Positions 9,106 to 21,200 of a stretch of 64,000 nt of DNA are shown piece after piece. Position 1 is the stretch's first letter, and each line of letters starts with the position of its first letter. The position numbers and the translations under genes were made by a program. Below the pieces are notes generated by a model. That model did no database searches. It was not told the origin of the DNA and was given only the letters and a program-made list of their open reading frames with translations. Source of the stretch: Eremomyces bilateralis CBS 781.70 (taxonomy: Eukaryota; Ascomycota; Dothideomycetes; Eremomycetales; Eremomycetaceae). The stretch is from the NCBI RefSeq assembly GCF_010015585.1, contig NW_022985085.1:6384-70383 (forward strand). Direction: 5' to 3'.

Positions 9106-10976
9106 TTACTGCCTAGGACCATCCTGTAGATGTCTAACCTTTTTATTATAACCTACCCAGGCCTTGCAGCCGTCCGTAAACCCGCTCAGATCTCCGATGG
9201 TATCCTCAACCTCCCCCAGTCATTCCAAGAACTGGTGCCCAAGATCGGTCGCAATGTGGAAAGGAATAAGGAAATGCATGAGCCACGCACCCGGGTTATC
9301 CGCGGGGAACGTGAGGACGATCCAACTGAGCGCTGGAAGCGAGGTGGTGTTCCGTCGAATTGGGTTGTCAAAGTTCAGCAGCGAAGAAGCGTCGAAAGTT
9401 TCGTTGATACCGGAGCCGAGGATCCGGAAGCCGTGGCCGTGGAGATGGACGGGGTAAGGAATGGGGGGTGGGTCTCGTCGGCTTGGATGACCCAGTAGGC
9501 CCACTAGATTCTATATCAGCATGATTCTATTATTAGTTAGCATGAACATCCTTACCTCATCGGCTTTATCGACCGTGTACACGTTGTCGTTTGAGGGGCA
9601 ATCAGTGTTCCAGTCAAGGACGTATTGAAGCGTGGGGAAGTCCCGGTTGATGTTGACGGCAGAAACTTTGACGAGCCAACGGACAAGATTGTTGTCGGCC
9701 TCCGTCCGACTGAAACTCAAAGTGAGTTGTTCGGGAACTCCTGTTGGGACTTTGGTTTCGACCAGGGGTACGAGATCTGGCTCATCGTAGCAGCTAGAGG
9801 GACTGTCATAGGGGAGAGGGCGTAGGATACCTCTGAGGGGCTCCGTTGTAACTGAAGATGTTTTTAATATTAGCAGCATTCCGGTTCCGCCCATCGTATG
9901 GGTCATCCGCAGTCCCTCCAAATTTGGTTCGGAACCAATAGTTGCCAACCGCTTGGTTTGCGTCAATGATCACGTCGTAGCGTTGACCACCACCAAGCAC
10001 CAACGATGTCGTAGTAAATGGCTTGATGGGAATGAAGTCAGCGGCGACCACTGTGAAGGGATGGTTGTCCAACGAGACGTGGAAGTAATTGTTGAAGCCG
10101 ACGTTGACGATGCGCAGTAGATGTTTCTTGCTTGGTTCAAGGCCCATTTTTCGCATATTTCCCAGCGGTGCCATCAAGTGACAGCATAGTCCCGTTCACC
10201 AACACATTGTCTGCAATCGGTGGTCTTGCGGAATGCATGGGCTTGCTGGTTGACCTGAAACACAGGTTTATGGAACCAGTCGGTAAGAAGATATGTCCCC
10301 CAAGTCGACGGCGTAGTTTGCGGAGGTAGGCCCGTGGATGACAATCGCCCCAACAATCCCATCGGCGTATTGTACGCTGTAATGGGAGTGATACCATTAT
10401 GTTCCATACTGCGTCACTTCCGATGTGTACGTCTTGCTCTCTCCCGGCACAATTGGACATTTGATGAGCTCATTCGCACCGTCCATTCGGCTCGTGCGGA
10501 ATTGTCGCATCCCATGCCAGTGCATGCCAGTATCGTTCAATAGAAGGCTGCTCTTGTCGGTGGCTTCGATTGTATCGCCCCAATTTGGTTCAATGGCAGG
10601 ACTTTGGAACTGTCCATTGACGACCTGGACCATTCTACTCACTCCAACGAGTGCCATGGCCATCTCCATGATGTCGAAAAAATACTGAAATATATTAGCT
10701 TCAGTTACGGTGCAACTGCCGAAACGTTGAGGATACCGAGACAGTTTCCCTGGTACGAGGCCAACTGATGTTTGTGCCAGTTGCCACTGTGAATCCATCT
10801 TTCAACCATCCCCTGGTCTCTGGTTTGTTCGTGCACATTAAGCCCACGCATAGAGCTAAGCCATTGACGAGAGCATTATTGATGCTGGCATCAGCTGGCT
10901 GTGGGACTGCGGCACCGTAGCAAGGCAATGCTTTGTGGTGCATGGAAAAGAAATGAATGCCCTGAATGGGGTGCAT
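9106..10976 (-). pseudogene. Multicopper oxidase (laccase-like) pseudogene
   Basis: Pieces of an ascomycete laccase/multicopper oxidase follow in order on the minus strand but switch frame several times. They are an N-terminal part (CTNKPETRGWLKDGF), the first cupredoxin domain with DTGMHWHGMRQFRTS and PGESKTYTSEVTQYGT, a middle domain (NYFHVSLDNHPFTVVAADF, LGGGQRYDVIIDANQ), and the last domain with PYPVHLHGHGFRILGSG. The tail DLSGFTDGCKAW reaches TAA at 9106-9108. At least four frame changes separate these blocks, and GHQFLE runs straight into TGA. The copper site normally reading HCHIxxH is here HFLIPFH, so the type-1 copper cysteine is lost. The gene is dead as a copper oxidase. Laccases of this class are secreted and oxidise phenols or pigment precursors. 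Confidence 0.85.
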
Positions 10977-12011
10977 AACGTCGTTCTACAATTACCTAAA
11001 ACGGCAGCAATTCGAGAACCAGGCCGACCATATGGCTTCAACGCTGAGACAGCAGCATAGATGGGCATCAGTTCAGCCGGGCTCGGCTCGAGTGAAGAAA
11101 GCAAACAGTCATATTCCAGTCAGGTACTGCGTAAACTATGGCATTGAGACAACTCCATTGCCCAAATTAGCTCCCAAGGGAATAGGGAAGGACTTGACCC
11201 TTTCACCCATTCATCCGCAAATGTACCAGAATGAATGCCAACATAGAGGAGTATGGACAATGAAGAATAAATAGACAATGATCAATGGACAAGAGAGATA
11301 AGATTGCAGCAGTCAGCACTCAGAAGGATGGAATTATTGAACCCCTGGAAGCGGAAAGCACGTGTATAACTTATTAACGGAGGCCATTAGAATCTTCTTA
11401 CCGTGTAACCATAATAATTGTTATTCTTAGCATCAAGAATGAATGTATAACGCCCGTGCCGATAGAAGGGGAGTTGGGGAGCAAATGGAGCATGTCCCAT
11501 GGGTGGTGGTGCTGCACATCACCTTCGATTGAGTAGACTCAAACGACTTGTTATCAATTGCTTTCTGTGCATAGGACAGTTAGGTATGAAGTAGACGCCA
11601 AATCTCGAATGGGAGATATTAGACAATAAGGTAGATAGGACCTCGAAAGTGAAGGAGAAGTGACTTGATCAGGAATGCTGTGAGGTGTGACGGCTGAAGA
11701 CGGACGATGACAGTAGAATTCCGCTGCCAGCAGAACTTCATCTCACCTTACAGCTCTATAATCAGCGCGTCGATTGACGGAACGGAGCTTGAACGAAGGG
11801 GATGGGGATCCGAGTAAACAGTACATTGTTAGATTAGCATCATCAATCCCAGATACGTGTAGTACTGTACAGCTGAATACAGCCGAGGTATTGCTATGCA
11901 AGGGGTCGCATATGGCAAGCATGATGAAGCATTTGTCCAACTGTTTTTCTTGATCGTCTCAAACCATGAAATCGAATCATAGAAACCCTAGAACCCAATT
12001 GCGTCCGACGT
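10977..12011. other. Intergenic, no feature seen
   Basis: About 1 kb lies between the multicopper-oxidase pseudogene and the MAPEG gene. Short frames exist, but none resembles a known protein, and no repeat stands out. Confidence 0.5.
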
Positions 12012-12446
12012 TCACAAGAGCTTCTTCCCAGTCCTCACCGCCATCGCCAACAACACAAACGAGCTCGCCAGGAACGTGAGGAACCGCGGCATGATCTTAT
12101 TCTTCGTGCTCTGAATCAAGCTGTGAATGACCCTCAGCCCAACATATCCCCACGCCAGCCCCAGATCCGTCCGGCTCTCCACCCTCAGCAACGACATGGT
12201 GATGGCGATCGCGTAGAACTGCACCGGCTGTTCGAACAGGTGCGAGTAGTTCTCTGCCGGATAGTGCACCTCGCGCGGCGTCTTTGCGTATATCTCTTCC
12301 TTCGTGATACCGTCGACGGGCGTGACGCCGTACTTTTGGAGGGCCGGCAGGCGCTTCGCGTAGAGCCAGCCTTCCATGACGAAGGTCCACATGTTGAGGC
12401 CGAGGACCGGGCCGAGCATGGCGGGGGAAGCGATGAGAGGGGGCAT
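12012..12446 (-). CDS. MAPEG family membrane protein
   Basis: A single exon of 144 codons encodes a small membrane protein. It has hydrophobic segments at about residues 5-25, 75-90 and 120-140. The motif GYVGLRVIHSLIQSTKNKIM followed by PRF is the MAPEG signature (membrane-associated proteins in eicosanoid and glutathione metabolism). Fungal members of this length are usually uncharacterised and may act as microsomal glutathione transferases in the endoplasmic reticulum. The start MPPLIASPAMLG fits the family's first membrane helix. The gene is intact and lies alone, about 700 bp from the cytidylyltransferase gene and in the same orientation. Confidence 0.85.
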   Translation of the reverse strand: MPPLIASPAMLGPVLGLNMWTFVMEGWLYAKRLPALQKYGVTPVDGITKEEIYAKTPREVHYPAENYSHLFEQPVQFYAIAITMSLLRVESRTDLGLAWGYVGLRVIHSLIQSTKNKIMPRFLTFLASSFVLLAMAVRTGKKLL

Positions 12447-13141
12447 CGTGGTGGAGATTGAAGTGTCGAGTGTTGAAGCTGTGCAAGCTGGGTCGTATGA
12501 ATTATAATCGAGTAGGCAGGCCTAATTAAAGAATTGGAAAGATTCGGCGATGAACCGGCAATTCTCGAACTCATAGAAGTAGGAGGACTGAGGTTCAGAA
12601 CTTCGGATATGAATACGATGCTGCGGTCTCCACCTCTTACTCATTATGGCTTCGCCCTTCGGCCACATGTATTACCCCGACCTGAAGTATGTACGTACCC
12701 GACTGCAGCTAACCGGCAACTACCATGGTTTCGGGAGCGAATTCCCCCGCCCCTTCCGGCGTCCCTTTGCTCCGTTGTCATCAGATATTAGTCTACGGCA
12801 AAGGGGAAAGTTTGATCGGGTCACGCTATTCTCTGCATGTTTCCTGCTAGAAGAGCTTGTCCTGGACGTTTGCAGTAGCGTTGATTTTCCTTCTCTACTT
12901 CCGAGCCCCTGAAAGCTGACGGCAGCACCAGGGGGCAGTGCCAAAATTCCGGTGGCAGGGAGCCAAGGATGGGCGTCTGGCATGGCTACACAGCTTTGGG
13001 TTGACCCCTGTTGCATCAACCTGAGGGAGCGGACCGAAAAGCACCAATAGATATACAAATTGATTGTGTATGGTCAGATCTACAAGTACGTAACGAGTAC
13101 AGAGCTGTCCATCCAGCCCAACTCTCACGAAGAGCCTCCCC
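12447..13141. other. Intergenic, no feature seen
   Basis: This holds the upstream region of the MAPEG gene and the 3' flank of the cytidylyltransferase gene. No reading frame here is supported. Confidence 0.5.
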
Positions 13142-15034
13142 TCACGCCCCAAACTCCCTCTCAACCTCCTCCCACTTCTTCTGCCTCTCCCTCATCTCCC
13201 GCTCCTCTTTCTCCCGCTCCTCCCTCCGCAACTCGCTCTCGGCCGCCCCCTTTACCCCCTTCTTCCGCTGCCGCTCCTCAAACATTGCCCGGCTGTCGAA
13301 GATCCGCTGCACGATCGTCCCCGCGTTCAGGGCCTGGAACTTATGCGGCGGGATCTCGCGGAACAGCTGGAGGTGGCGCGCCGCGCGGTACGGGTCGATG
13401 CTCGTCGGCATGAAGGAGGTGGGGCCGTGGTAGACGGCGGAGGGGTAGGGGTGGTGGTGGGTTTGGGAGGCGACGAAGGGGAGGGAGCGGAGGAACGAGG
13501 GGGAGGGGGTGTACGGAGCGGAGAGGAGGATGAGGTGGGTGTACTAAATGCGTTAGCCAACTTAATTATACCACGGTATTTGGGCCTAGTGTTAGGACGT
13601 ACCTTGCATTGCAACACGCATAATCCACGCTCAAAAATGTTCATGATCGGGTAATTCAATCCTTTCCAATGATTGATGACTTCATCATCATGGACACCCA
13701 CAATCACGAAGTACGGGAGATAGTCCTCCCCGACATCCTCCAATCTCTTCTTCCTTGCCTCCACGTCATACCACCCCCGTTCTGCCGCGTGCTTCTCTTC
13801 CTGCTCTGCCACCAGTCGGAGGAACTCAATGTGCCCCGGTGTGAAGAGATCGAACCCCCCATCAACATACACGATTCGCTGGCCCGGTCGAGGTTTCTTG
13901 CCCTCCACGAACTGTGTGAACGTCCCCCGCTCATCGGGAATATCTTTGCTCGTCGAGCTCCTTCGAATGGCCTGCGGGGGAGTCTGGACATCGCCTGCAT
14001 CCGCTCCCGACACAGTCGACAATGGGACGTCGGAGTACGCGGGGCTCGAGCTGCCAGCCCCGTTAAGAGATCCGCTGGTCATTCGACTCACTCCTCCGTC
14101 CGGCTTTGATGAAGTGCGGCGTTTGAGCTTCGCGGGAGAAACACCCAGGGCGGCATCCGCGGGACCTTTCCAAATCCAGACATCGCAGCCGGGGTTCAGA
14201 CCGGACGCGTCCGTCGCATAGGCCTTGAACCTCGCCGTCAAGTCCTCTCCGCTCTTCTTGCGCTCCTCTTCCGAGCCATCGCCAGCCGTCCCGTGCAGCA
14301 CGCCTTCCACGTTCCGCACGAAATGCGTCTTCGTGCACAGCAGCATGCGTCCCACTAGGTCCGTTGTGCTGATGCCCGGCGTACGCTTGACGACCCTGAA
14401 GCGCTCGGCGGCCTTCACGAATCGGTAGCAGTCTTGTCCGGAGGCATCGGAGGTGATGTCGTCGCCGTGGACGACGTATTGGCAGCCGTAATGGGTGATC
14501 CAGGGTAGGGACGTGATGTAGGGCGCGTAGGGAATCACGGCAGTGGTCCAGCGGTTGGCGAGGATGGCGATCTGGCTGGAGTATGCATTAGTCGGGGTTT
14601 GGAGCGTCGAATGGTACCGTATGTCCTCACCGTTCCTCGAGGTTCATCACCGTCGGGCCTTTGTTCGCGAGAATCTCTTCATCTGAATGCAGGCCGACGA
14701 TGAGCTCGTTCCCCAGTTGACGAGCTTGGAGCAGTGCTCCGGCGTGACCTGTGTAGAATCATCTTTTAGCCTCCTGACCAAAGCGAACAATTGATGCAGA
14801 GCAAGCTTGCGAAACGAGTAAGGTAGCTATTGCATGTATTCAGCGGACATACCGTGATGGGTGAAATCGAAACATCCATCAACCCAGACACGGTCATCAC
14901 TAAGCGGAACATCTTCCTGCGGATCAACGGGCCACTCCCCGGATTTCGGAATGCGCTCGGTCTGCCAACGGAGATCAGTTGTCTATGCGAGGTCGGAGTG
15001 CTGATAGAATGGATGAGAGTACCACGGAGCTCAT
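13142..15034 (-). CDS. ect1: CTP:phosphoethanolamine cytidylyltransferase (Ect1/Pcyt2)
   Basis: The enzyme makes CDP-ethanolamine from CTP and phosphoethanolamine in the Kennedy pathway for phosphatidylethanolamine. Five exons are proposed: 15034-15023, 14961-14853, 14748-14631, 14575-13603 and 13543-13142 (537 aa). Two cytidylyltransferase domains are visible. The first has WVDGCFDFTHHGHAG and VVKRTPGISTTDLVGRML. The second has YVDGGFDLFTPGHIEFLR, where the first histidine of the HxGH motif is replaced. The domains are joined by a Ser-rich linker of low complexity. The C-terminus is highly charged (ELRREEREKEEREMRERQ) and probably helical. All introns are GT...AG. The first exon, only 12 nt (MSSV), is the least certain part: the frame meets a stop just upstream of exon 2, so an upstream start exon is needed. 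The gene is divergent from the next gene. Confidence 0.88.
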
Positions 15035-15787
15035 CTTGGCTTTGACACAAATCCCGTCTTCGAAGCGCGGCTTGAAAATTGACGATGACGAAACCACACT
15101 GAGACTTACTCACTTCGCTTCCAGTGGGGTGAGGGATCTGGGTGGTGTCACGAGAACTAATATGTACGGTAGTTATTACACGGAAGGTATTACAGACGAG
15201 AGCATGGAGATGATCGGATCATCGGCGGTTGGATGATTTGGCGACTCCGACGGTGTGGTTGGATCGATCTATTCCGAAACGACGCACGGCATGAAACGCT
15301 TCTCGGTCCGCGGATGCACGGTAATCCAGTAGTTATCGAATAAATATCAATTGTCCATGTCTATTATGGTTGAATGTATTAATACAACCGGGCAGCGCAG
15401 CAGTCGTGTCACGGAGTAAAGGCTGAACCAGATCCTCCTTCAATATGCGGCCGCGTCGTGCCTACTTACAGACACCTTTTTAGCTATACATCTCATCTCT
15501 ACCTCTTCCATCTATTGTCATTTGTGCATCTCATGTCTTCAAGTCTTCTATAATTCCATTCATCGTCTGATTGTGGGTGGAGTGTATGACATACTTCGCT
15601 ACGTCAACCCCCCGCCATAGATACACTGAAATCTCCCCCCACCTCCCTAAAGACGGAATTCCTTACCCCTGAATTCGCCGATTCGGTGGCAGCCACTGGC
15701 AGCAAAAGCCAAACCGTCGACGGAGAAACATCCCTGGTCCCGTCCGAGGCAGCAGATGCCCCGGATGGTCCATGATCCAACGTCTGG
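15035..15787. promoter_or_regulatory. Divergent intergenic region between ect1 and the 15788 gene
   Basis: This 753-bp stretch separates two head-to-head genes and must hold both promoters and 5' leaders. The part from about 15480 on is pyrimidine-rich (CATCTCATCTCTACCTCTTC), typical of fungal leaders. I see no specific factor site that I can defend. Confidence 0.4.
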
Positions 15788-17642
15788 ATGCAACTCATCA
15801 GCAACCATGGCTCGTCGACATCCAATATCAAGAAGAGCCTCCACTCCTCCACACGTCCCTCTCCTCCGACCGACCTCCGCATCACCGTCGCGTCTCCAGT
15901 GATCTCCGATCCATGTGATCCTGGACCAAGTCCACCCGTCAAATATTCCCCTTCCATCCACTACAAACCCATCCGACGCTCCTCTCAGCGTCTCGGTATC
16001 CCCTCCGGCGTCGCAGGACTAGGGAACAGCATCCGCCGCTCTGCATCATTTCATTCGGGATCTCCTTATTCTCAACGCACCAAAAGTGCTCGTTCCCCAT
16101 TATCCGCGACATTTCCCCGCGAGAACAGCGACTCCGTGCCGCAACAGGCCCCTCCCAGTCCTCGATGGAGCATCTCCCGCCCCGACATTAGCACCCGCAA
16201 TCTCAGCGCCTCCAGCTCTTCCAGCAGCAAGAAGAGCACCACCGACACCCTTTTTGGCACTCTTGCCCACCTCGCCTCCACATCCGTCACGGGTCTCCGC
16301 GCACGGCAATCCTCCAGCAGTGCATCCAGCTCCGCAACACCTACACCCCCGGAAAGCTTTCATCCCCACCGCAGCACGTCAAACGCGTCGACAATGGCGT
16401 CGGTGCAGATGCGGGCGCCATCGGTGTCGACCCGTCCTCCGGGGACGGCACACTCGAATATGAACTTTGCCATGGGTGCGATGCCAACCGCCTCAGGGCA
16501 GGCCGGGACGACGGCGAGTCCACTAACGGTGGCACAACATATCCATGATCTGGCGTCGAAGCGGATATCGACGTTGGATTATTTGCGAAAGGCGTAAGTA
16601 GACCATCTGTCGCTCCTCATTCGATCTAGAGCCACGCGATGTATGAATACGGAAAACAGGAATGCTAACTTGAATGGCAACTAGTCATGAAGGCCGGATA
16701 TACTGGTTTAACACCATCCTATTCACCACCCTCGATCTCTCCAAACTCTCTTACTTTGCCCCCGCCAAACTCGCCCGCCGCGCCACCGCCTACGTCCTCC
16801 TCGGCTTCTCCCTCCCCGCCCTCCTCGACCTCAACGGCTCCTCCGCCCCCGAATACCTCCGCGCCCTCAACTCCCTCCTCTCCGAATTCGACTCATTCCT
16901 CGAGAAACATGGCGGCAGCGACACCGGCGGCAGCAGCTCCGGCTTCGGCGGCAGCCTCAGCAAAGGCCGCGTCCAGCAGATGTTCAAGCGCGGCATGCAG
17001 GGCGTCTCGAAAGGCCGTCGCGCCAGCGCCGCCACGGATACCGTGTGGGCGGGCATCGAGGGCGCGGCGATGGGCGGTGCGAACAGCGCGACCAGCCCGC
17101 AGGACGAGACAGCTTCGAATTCCACCACGCCGCTTGATCCGCATCCGCATCCCGAGGCGTACACCATCCAGCCGGCGACGTCGACGACGGAGAAGTCGAC
17201 CACTCAGCCCGCCGGGCCGTTCCACCCGCACGCGTCCCCGTTCGACCCGTCCTACGCCCCGAGCCTCACCGGCGCCGAGCACCATTCGCATCTGCTGGTC
17301 ATACCGCTGCCATTCCCGCCCGACTACTATCAGGCGTTCAGCACGCTGTGCGATTGTCTGATCGACGTGTATACGCGGATCATGGACCTGGTGCCGTCGC
17401 CAGAGGCGTTGATGTCGAGGGAGCGGGAAGGCTCGATTTCGGGGGGCGTGGGAGGGCAGGGTGCGGCAATGGATTGGAGGGAGAATGCGGGGATGATCGG
17501 GGAGTTGTTCGCAAAGACGGATACGAAGGTTAAGAAGCTGTTAGTCGCGGGAGTGGTGAGGGAGTTCGAGGAGGCGAGTCGGTCGGGTGTGAGGGGGGAG
17601 TTGAGGGGTGTGGGGAGAGTGGTGTTGGGGGGGTTGATGTAG
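15788..17642 (+). CDS. Conserved fungal protein of unknown function
   Basis: Two exons (15788-16593 and 16685-17642), joined by a 91-bp GT...AG intron, give 587 residues. The N-terminal 240 residues are Ser/Pro-rich and probably disordered, with phosphorylation-prone patches such as SASSSSSSKKSTTD. The conserved core starts at HDLASKRISTLDYLRKAHEG and continues IYWFNTILFTTLDLSKLSYF. A second conserved block is SHLLVIPLPFPPDYYQAFST with CDCLIDVYTRIMDLVPSPE, and the C-terminus (KVKKLLVAGVVREFEEAS) looks helical. A variable Gly/Ser-rich insert separates the blocks. The layout suggests a cytosolic helical protein with a regulatory tail. I do not recognise a named family. It is divergent from ect1 and convergent with the raptor gene. 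Confidence 0.8.
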
Positions 17643-18253
17643 AAACGACATCGAGAGATGGGACATATGAAGGGGTATTTACGACTTGTGGCATGATCAG
17701 GATAGGTTATTTTTCGGTGGGATGGGCTTCTGATGGCGCTGCATTGGGCTGGACGTTGTGCTTGAATGAAGCATAGATCGGCGTATATCATAAATGAACC
17801 TTTGAGAATCCTCCACAATTTCGACGCCATGAGTTTGGTTTTCGATGAAGGATTGCACTCGGTATGACCTACTTTCAGAGTCATGCACCAGACCTCGCGC
17901 TCTCAGCACACTCAAATAACTGGAATTCTGAACCAAGGCCATCATTAAATTAACCCGCAGGTCTGTTTACCTGCCTCTATTAACATGGAGGTGCCACCCG
18001 ATGCAGCTTTCATCGTGCCATGACAAGGTATCCCGCATTCTAATTCCGTCGCTATTCCGAGGGCGCGAAACCAATCCCCGATCCATCCAGATCAAACGCC
18101 TTGCTTGACCCCCATATGCATTCCATTGCACCCATCAACAGTTATCCAAGTCTCAGCTTCGTGTCTCCCACATTACATACCCATTCGCTCGTCCATTTAC
18201 ACGACCACGCGATATCGGACGGTATCATAGCCCTAGAAGTTCTAGGTGGTGTG
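17643..18253. other. Convergent intergenic region
   Basis: The 3' ends of the 15788 gene and the raptor gene face each other across this stretch. I see no further gene, RNA or repeat. It probably holds the two polyadenylation regions. Confidence 0.5.
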
Positions 18254-21200
18254 CTAAATATCGTCGGCAACAACTCCTTTCGCCGGCTTCTTCCCACCAC
18301 ATGCATACACATTAATGTGATGGTCGCCTTCGGCCGCCCCCGCGATCATCATGCGATGCGGATGGAAGGCGATCGTCGCGACGGGCGTTGCGCGGTGGCC
18401 CAAGAAGGAGGAATACGGCTCGAACGAGGAGAGCGGGGTGAGAGTTTGCGTGTTGAAGAGGTTGACTTGATGGCGAGTGGTGCCACTAGAACAGGAGATA
18501 AATGTTAGCTCAGCGACCATGTCACGACGGAAGGAAGAAATGCGAAACACAAGGGAGATCGAGGACTTACACAGCAAATACCGGAGCATGCTCATGCACG
18601 GTGAGACACTTGATCCCCTCCGGTCGATACGCTGCCACCGTACCTCCTGCACCTGTCGCACCCGCCGTCGACAAACCCATATTCGCCATCCCGGCCGCCC
18701 GCACCGTCTTAATGCTCCGATCCCACCGCATATCCCACAACTTGACCTCCCCATCCCTACATGCCGATACCAACTCCCGTTGCCCACCCCTCTGCAAATG
18801 CACCCCGCTGATCCACTGCTTATGTTCCTTCCACACCCGCACCATCGCCGTCGCAGGCCGCAACCGCTGGTCATACACGCGCACCGCCCCGTCGCCGAAC
18901 GCCGCCACGAACATGTGGCCTTCCACCTGGTCGGAAGTGAGGCTGGTGATGCACGATCCCGACCGTGCAGGGATATCCGCCGTGCAGATCTCCGTGCCGG
19001 CGTTCCAGACACGAATAACTTTGACGTCGCCGGCGACGAGAACTTGGCCGCGCGACTGCTGCCAGTCGAAGACGAGGCCGGCATTCTTGTTGGAGGGGAC
19101 GAGGTCGGTGAGGGCGCGGAAGGCGGTGACGAGCTCGGTGGACGAGGAGGTCTCGTAGTTGCGGAACACTTTGAGGGAGCCGTCGGAGGAGCCGGTCATG
19201 AGGAGGGCATGGTCGTCTTCGTTAATCAAGCGCAGCTCGGTGATTTTGCTTCCGAGCGGGTTGCCGTTGTTGAAGCGGGAGAGGACGACGGATTTCTTCC
19301 AGTCCCAGACGCTGATGCCAGACTTGGCATCGGCCACGATGAGTTGGTCTTCGAATTGATGGAAGCACATCTTGATGGGTTGCGTTGCATTGTTCCAGAA
19401 CCCTTTGGGTCGATCCCAACGGTTCGAGCTGGCCTCTTCCTTAAGGATTTGGGTTTTTTCGATGATGCGGTCATTCCGGGTACGGCGCCAGAGGCGCTCG
19501 TTGTAATCGGTGGAGCCTGGCTCGTCGGCTTCGGAGGGCTTCATCTGCGGCTCACGGAAGTATTCAACGCACCAGTCGAAGAAGTTGCTCTTCAGTGGGA
19601 TCTGAGGGGCCTCATTCCTTCGAACCGAGAAACGCTTCGGAGGCGGAGACATGGGAGACCGACCTTGGGCAGAAGGAGATGGCTGGTGTTGAAGGCCATC
19701 GAGAGCACGCCATTCGTTGGGCAATTTGCCTCGCGGAGTTGTTCGTTCAGAATTAAAGGGCTTGGAAGGCGTCTTTGGCAAAGGGGTTTGCTCGTTCCCA
19801 GAGCTATATCCACCAACCGCAAGGTTCCTCAACGAAGCGGCAATGCTAGCTGTCCGCTTCAGACCAAGCGTGATATAGCTATCCTGCTTCGTCGGTGTTG
19901 ATGGCGTAAGGGTTCCAGGAGCCGATGCCGGTGCTTTGGAGACTTCGCCAAAGAACTTTGCTTGCGGGTCCTTTGATCGACTGCGCCCCAGGATTGACTG
20001 GATTGCATCCGAAACGAACGGTTCCAGTGGCGATTCCAACAGTGCAGCTAGGATATAGTCCACGATCACACAAGCATTCTGTGAGACCTCAGGGTGTGGG
20101 TCGACAGAGAGTATCAGCACCTCCTTCCATACAGCTGCGAACACCGTATTGTCCGCCACCGAGCTGCTTTGGGGAGGCTCCTCGCCGTTTTGTTTCCCCT
20201 TGCGCTTACCTATTGTGCCGTTCGCAAAAGATGCCTGCTCTGACAACATTTGTTCGTACGCAGCCACCAAGAACCGACTCTGATACCTTGCAACGAATGT
20301 TGAGAAGAACACTATAAGCTCCTTCCTGACCATACTATTGCCGTCGGCCGCCATGACCAAGACCATGCTTGCAATGCTCTCTTCAATCTGGGCTACCTGC
20401 TGCGTTAGGTCCGTGATGCCCAGGAACGTCGTTAGTGCATGCAACATAGCGGATCGCACTTCGGCGACAGGGTCAACGACGAGCTCACAGAGTCGTTGAT
20501 GAGCGCCGCACCGAATGCCTGCCCATTTGGCGTCGGAGTAGTCGACCCATAGCATGCTGAGGCAAAGACAGGCCCATTGGCGGAGAAGCGGGTTCTCGAG
20601 ATCGGACATGTGGTTGAGGCAGATTTCGATGAGTTCTTGGCTGAGGGAGACGACTTGGCCTTGGTGAAAGTCTTTACAGAATATGGCCACGATGAAGGCG
20701 CACATGGCGCGGTGCTCGCTGGCATTGTTGGTCGGAAAGGCTAAGGTAGCGGATGAGTAAACTAGGGAAACAGACGAACGAGAAGGCCGGACAACTTACC
20801 CATATCCGGTCGGAGGATCTGTGTAAAATAACGGTATCCGTTATCTTTGACCAGATCCGACTGGCAGTTCTGGTCCACCGCCAAAATCCGCGCCCAAATG
20901 AACACCATCACTGGTTTTAACTCTGGTGCTTGGGATTGCAGCAATTTCAGCACGTATGGAAAGATGCCAATGCTCAACGCCAAATTCACCGCCCAAGGCC
21001 CCAAATCGAGGAACTTGCTCAGCAAAATGAGGGCCCGTAGCCGATGACTTTGGCTCAACAAGACTTGCAGCACGATCGGCAACTGCTCGGGACATTTCTT
21101 GTCAACGGCACCTTGGTTCAAGTATACTTCGAAGGCACTCAACTGTTCAGCGAAGAAATCCGATGGGTGGTATTCGTATTCTTTCTCCTCCCGCTGTGCA

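Noticed and set aside
12097-12574. Several overlapping frames around the MAPEG gene
   Set aside because: They are alternative frames of the GC-rich MAPEG exon and have Arg/Pro-rich, non-protein-like composition.
18477-19901. 474-codon open frame on the plus strand
   Set aside because: It is antisense to the raptor WD40 exon, has no family resemblance, and the minus-strand protein is unambiguous.
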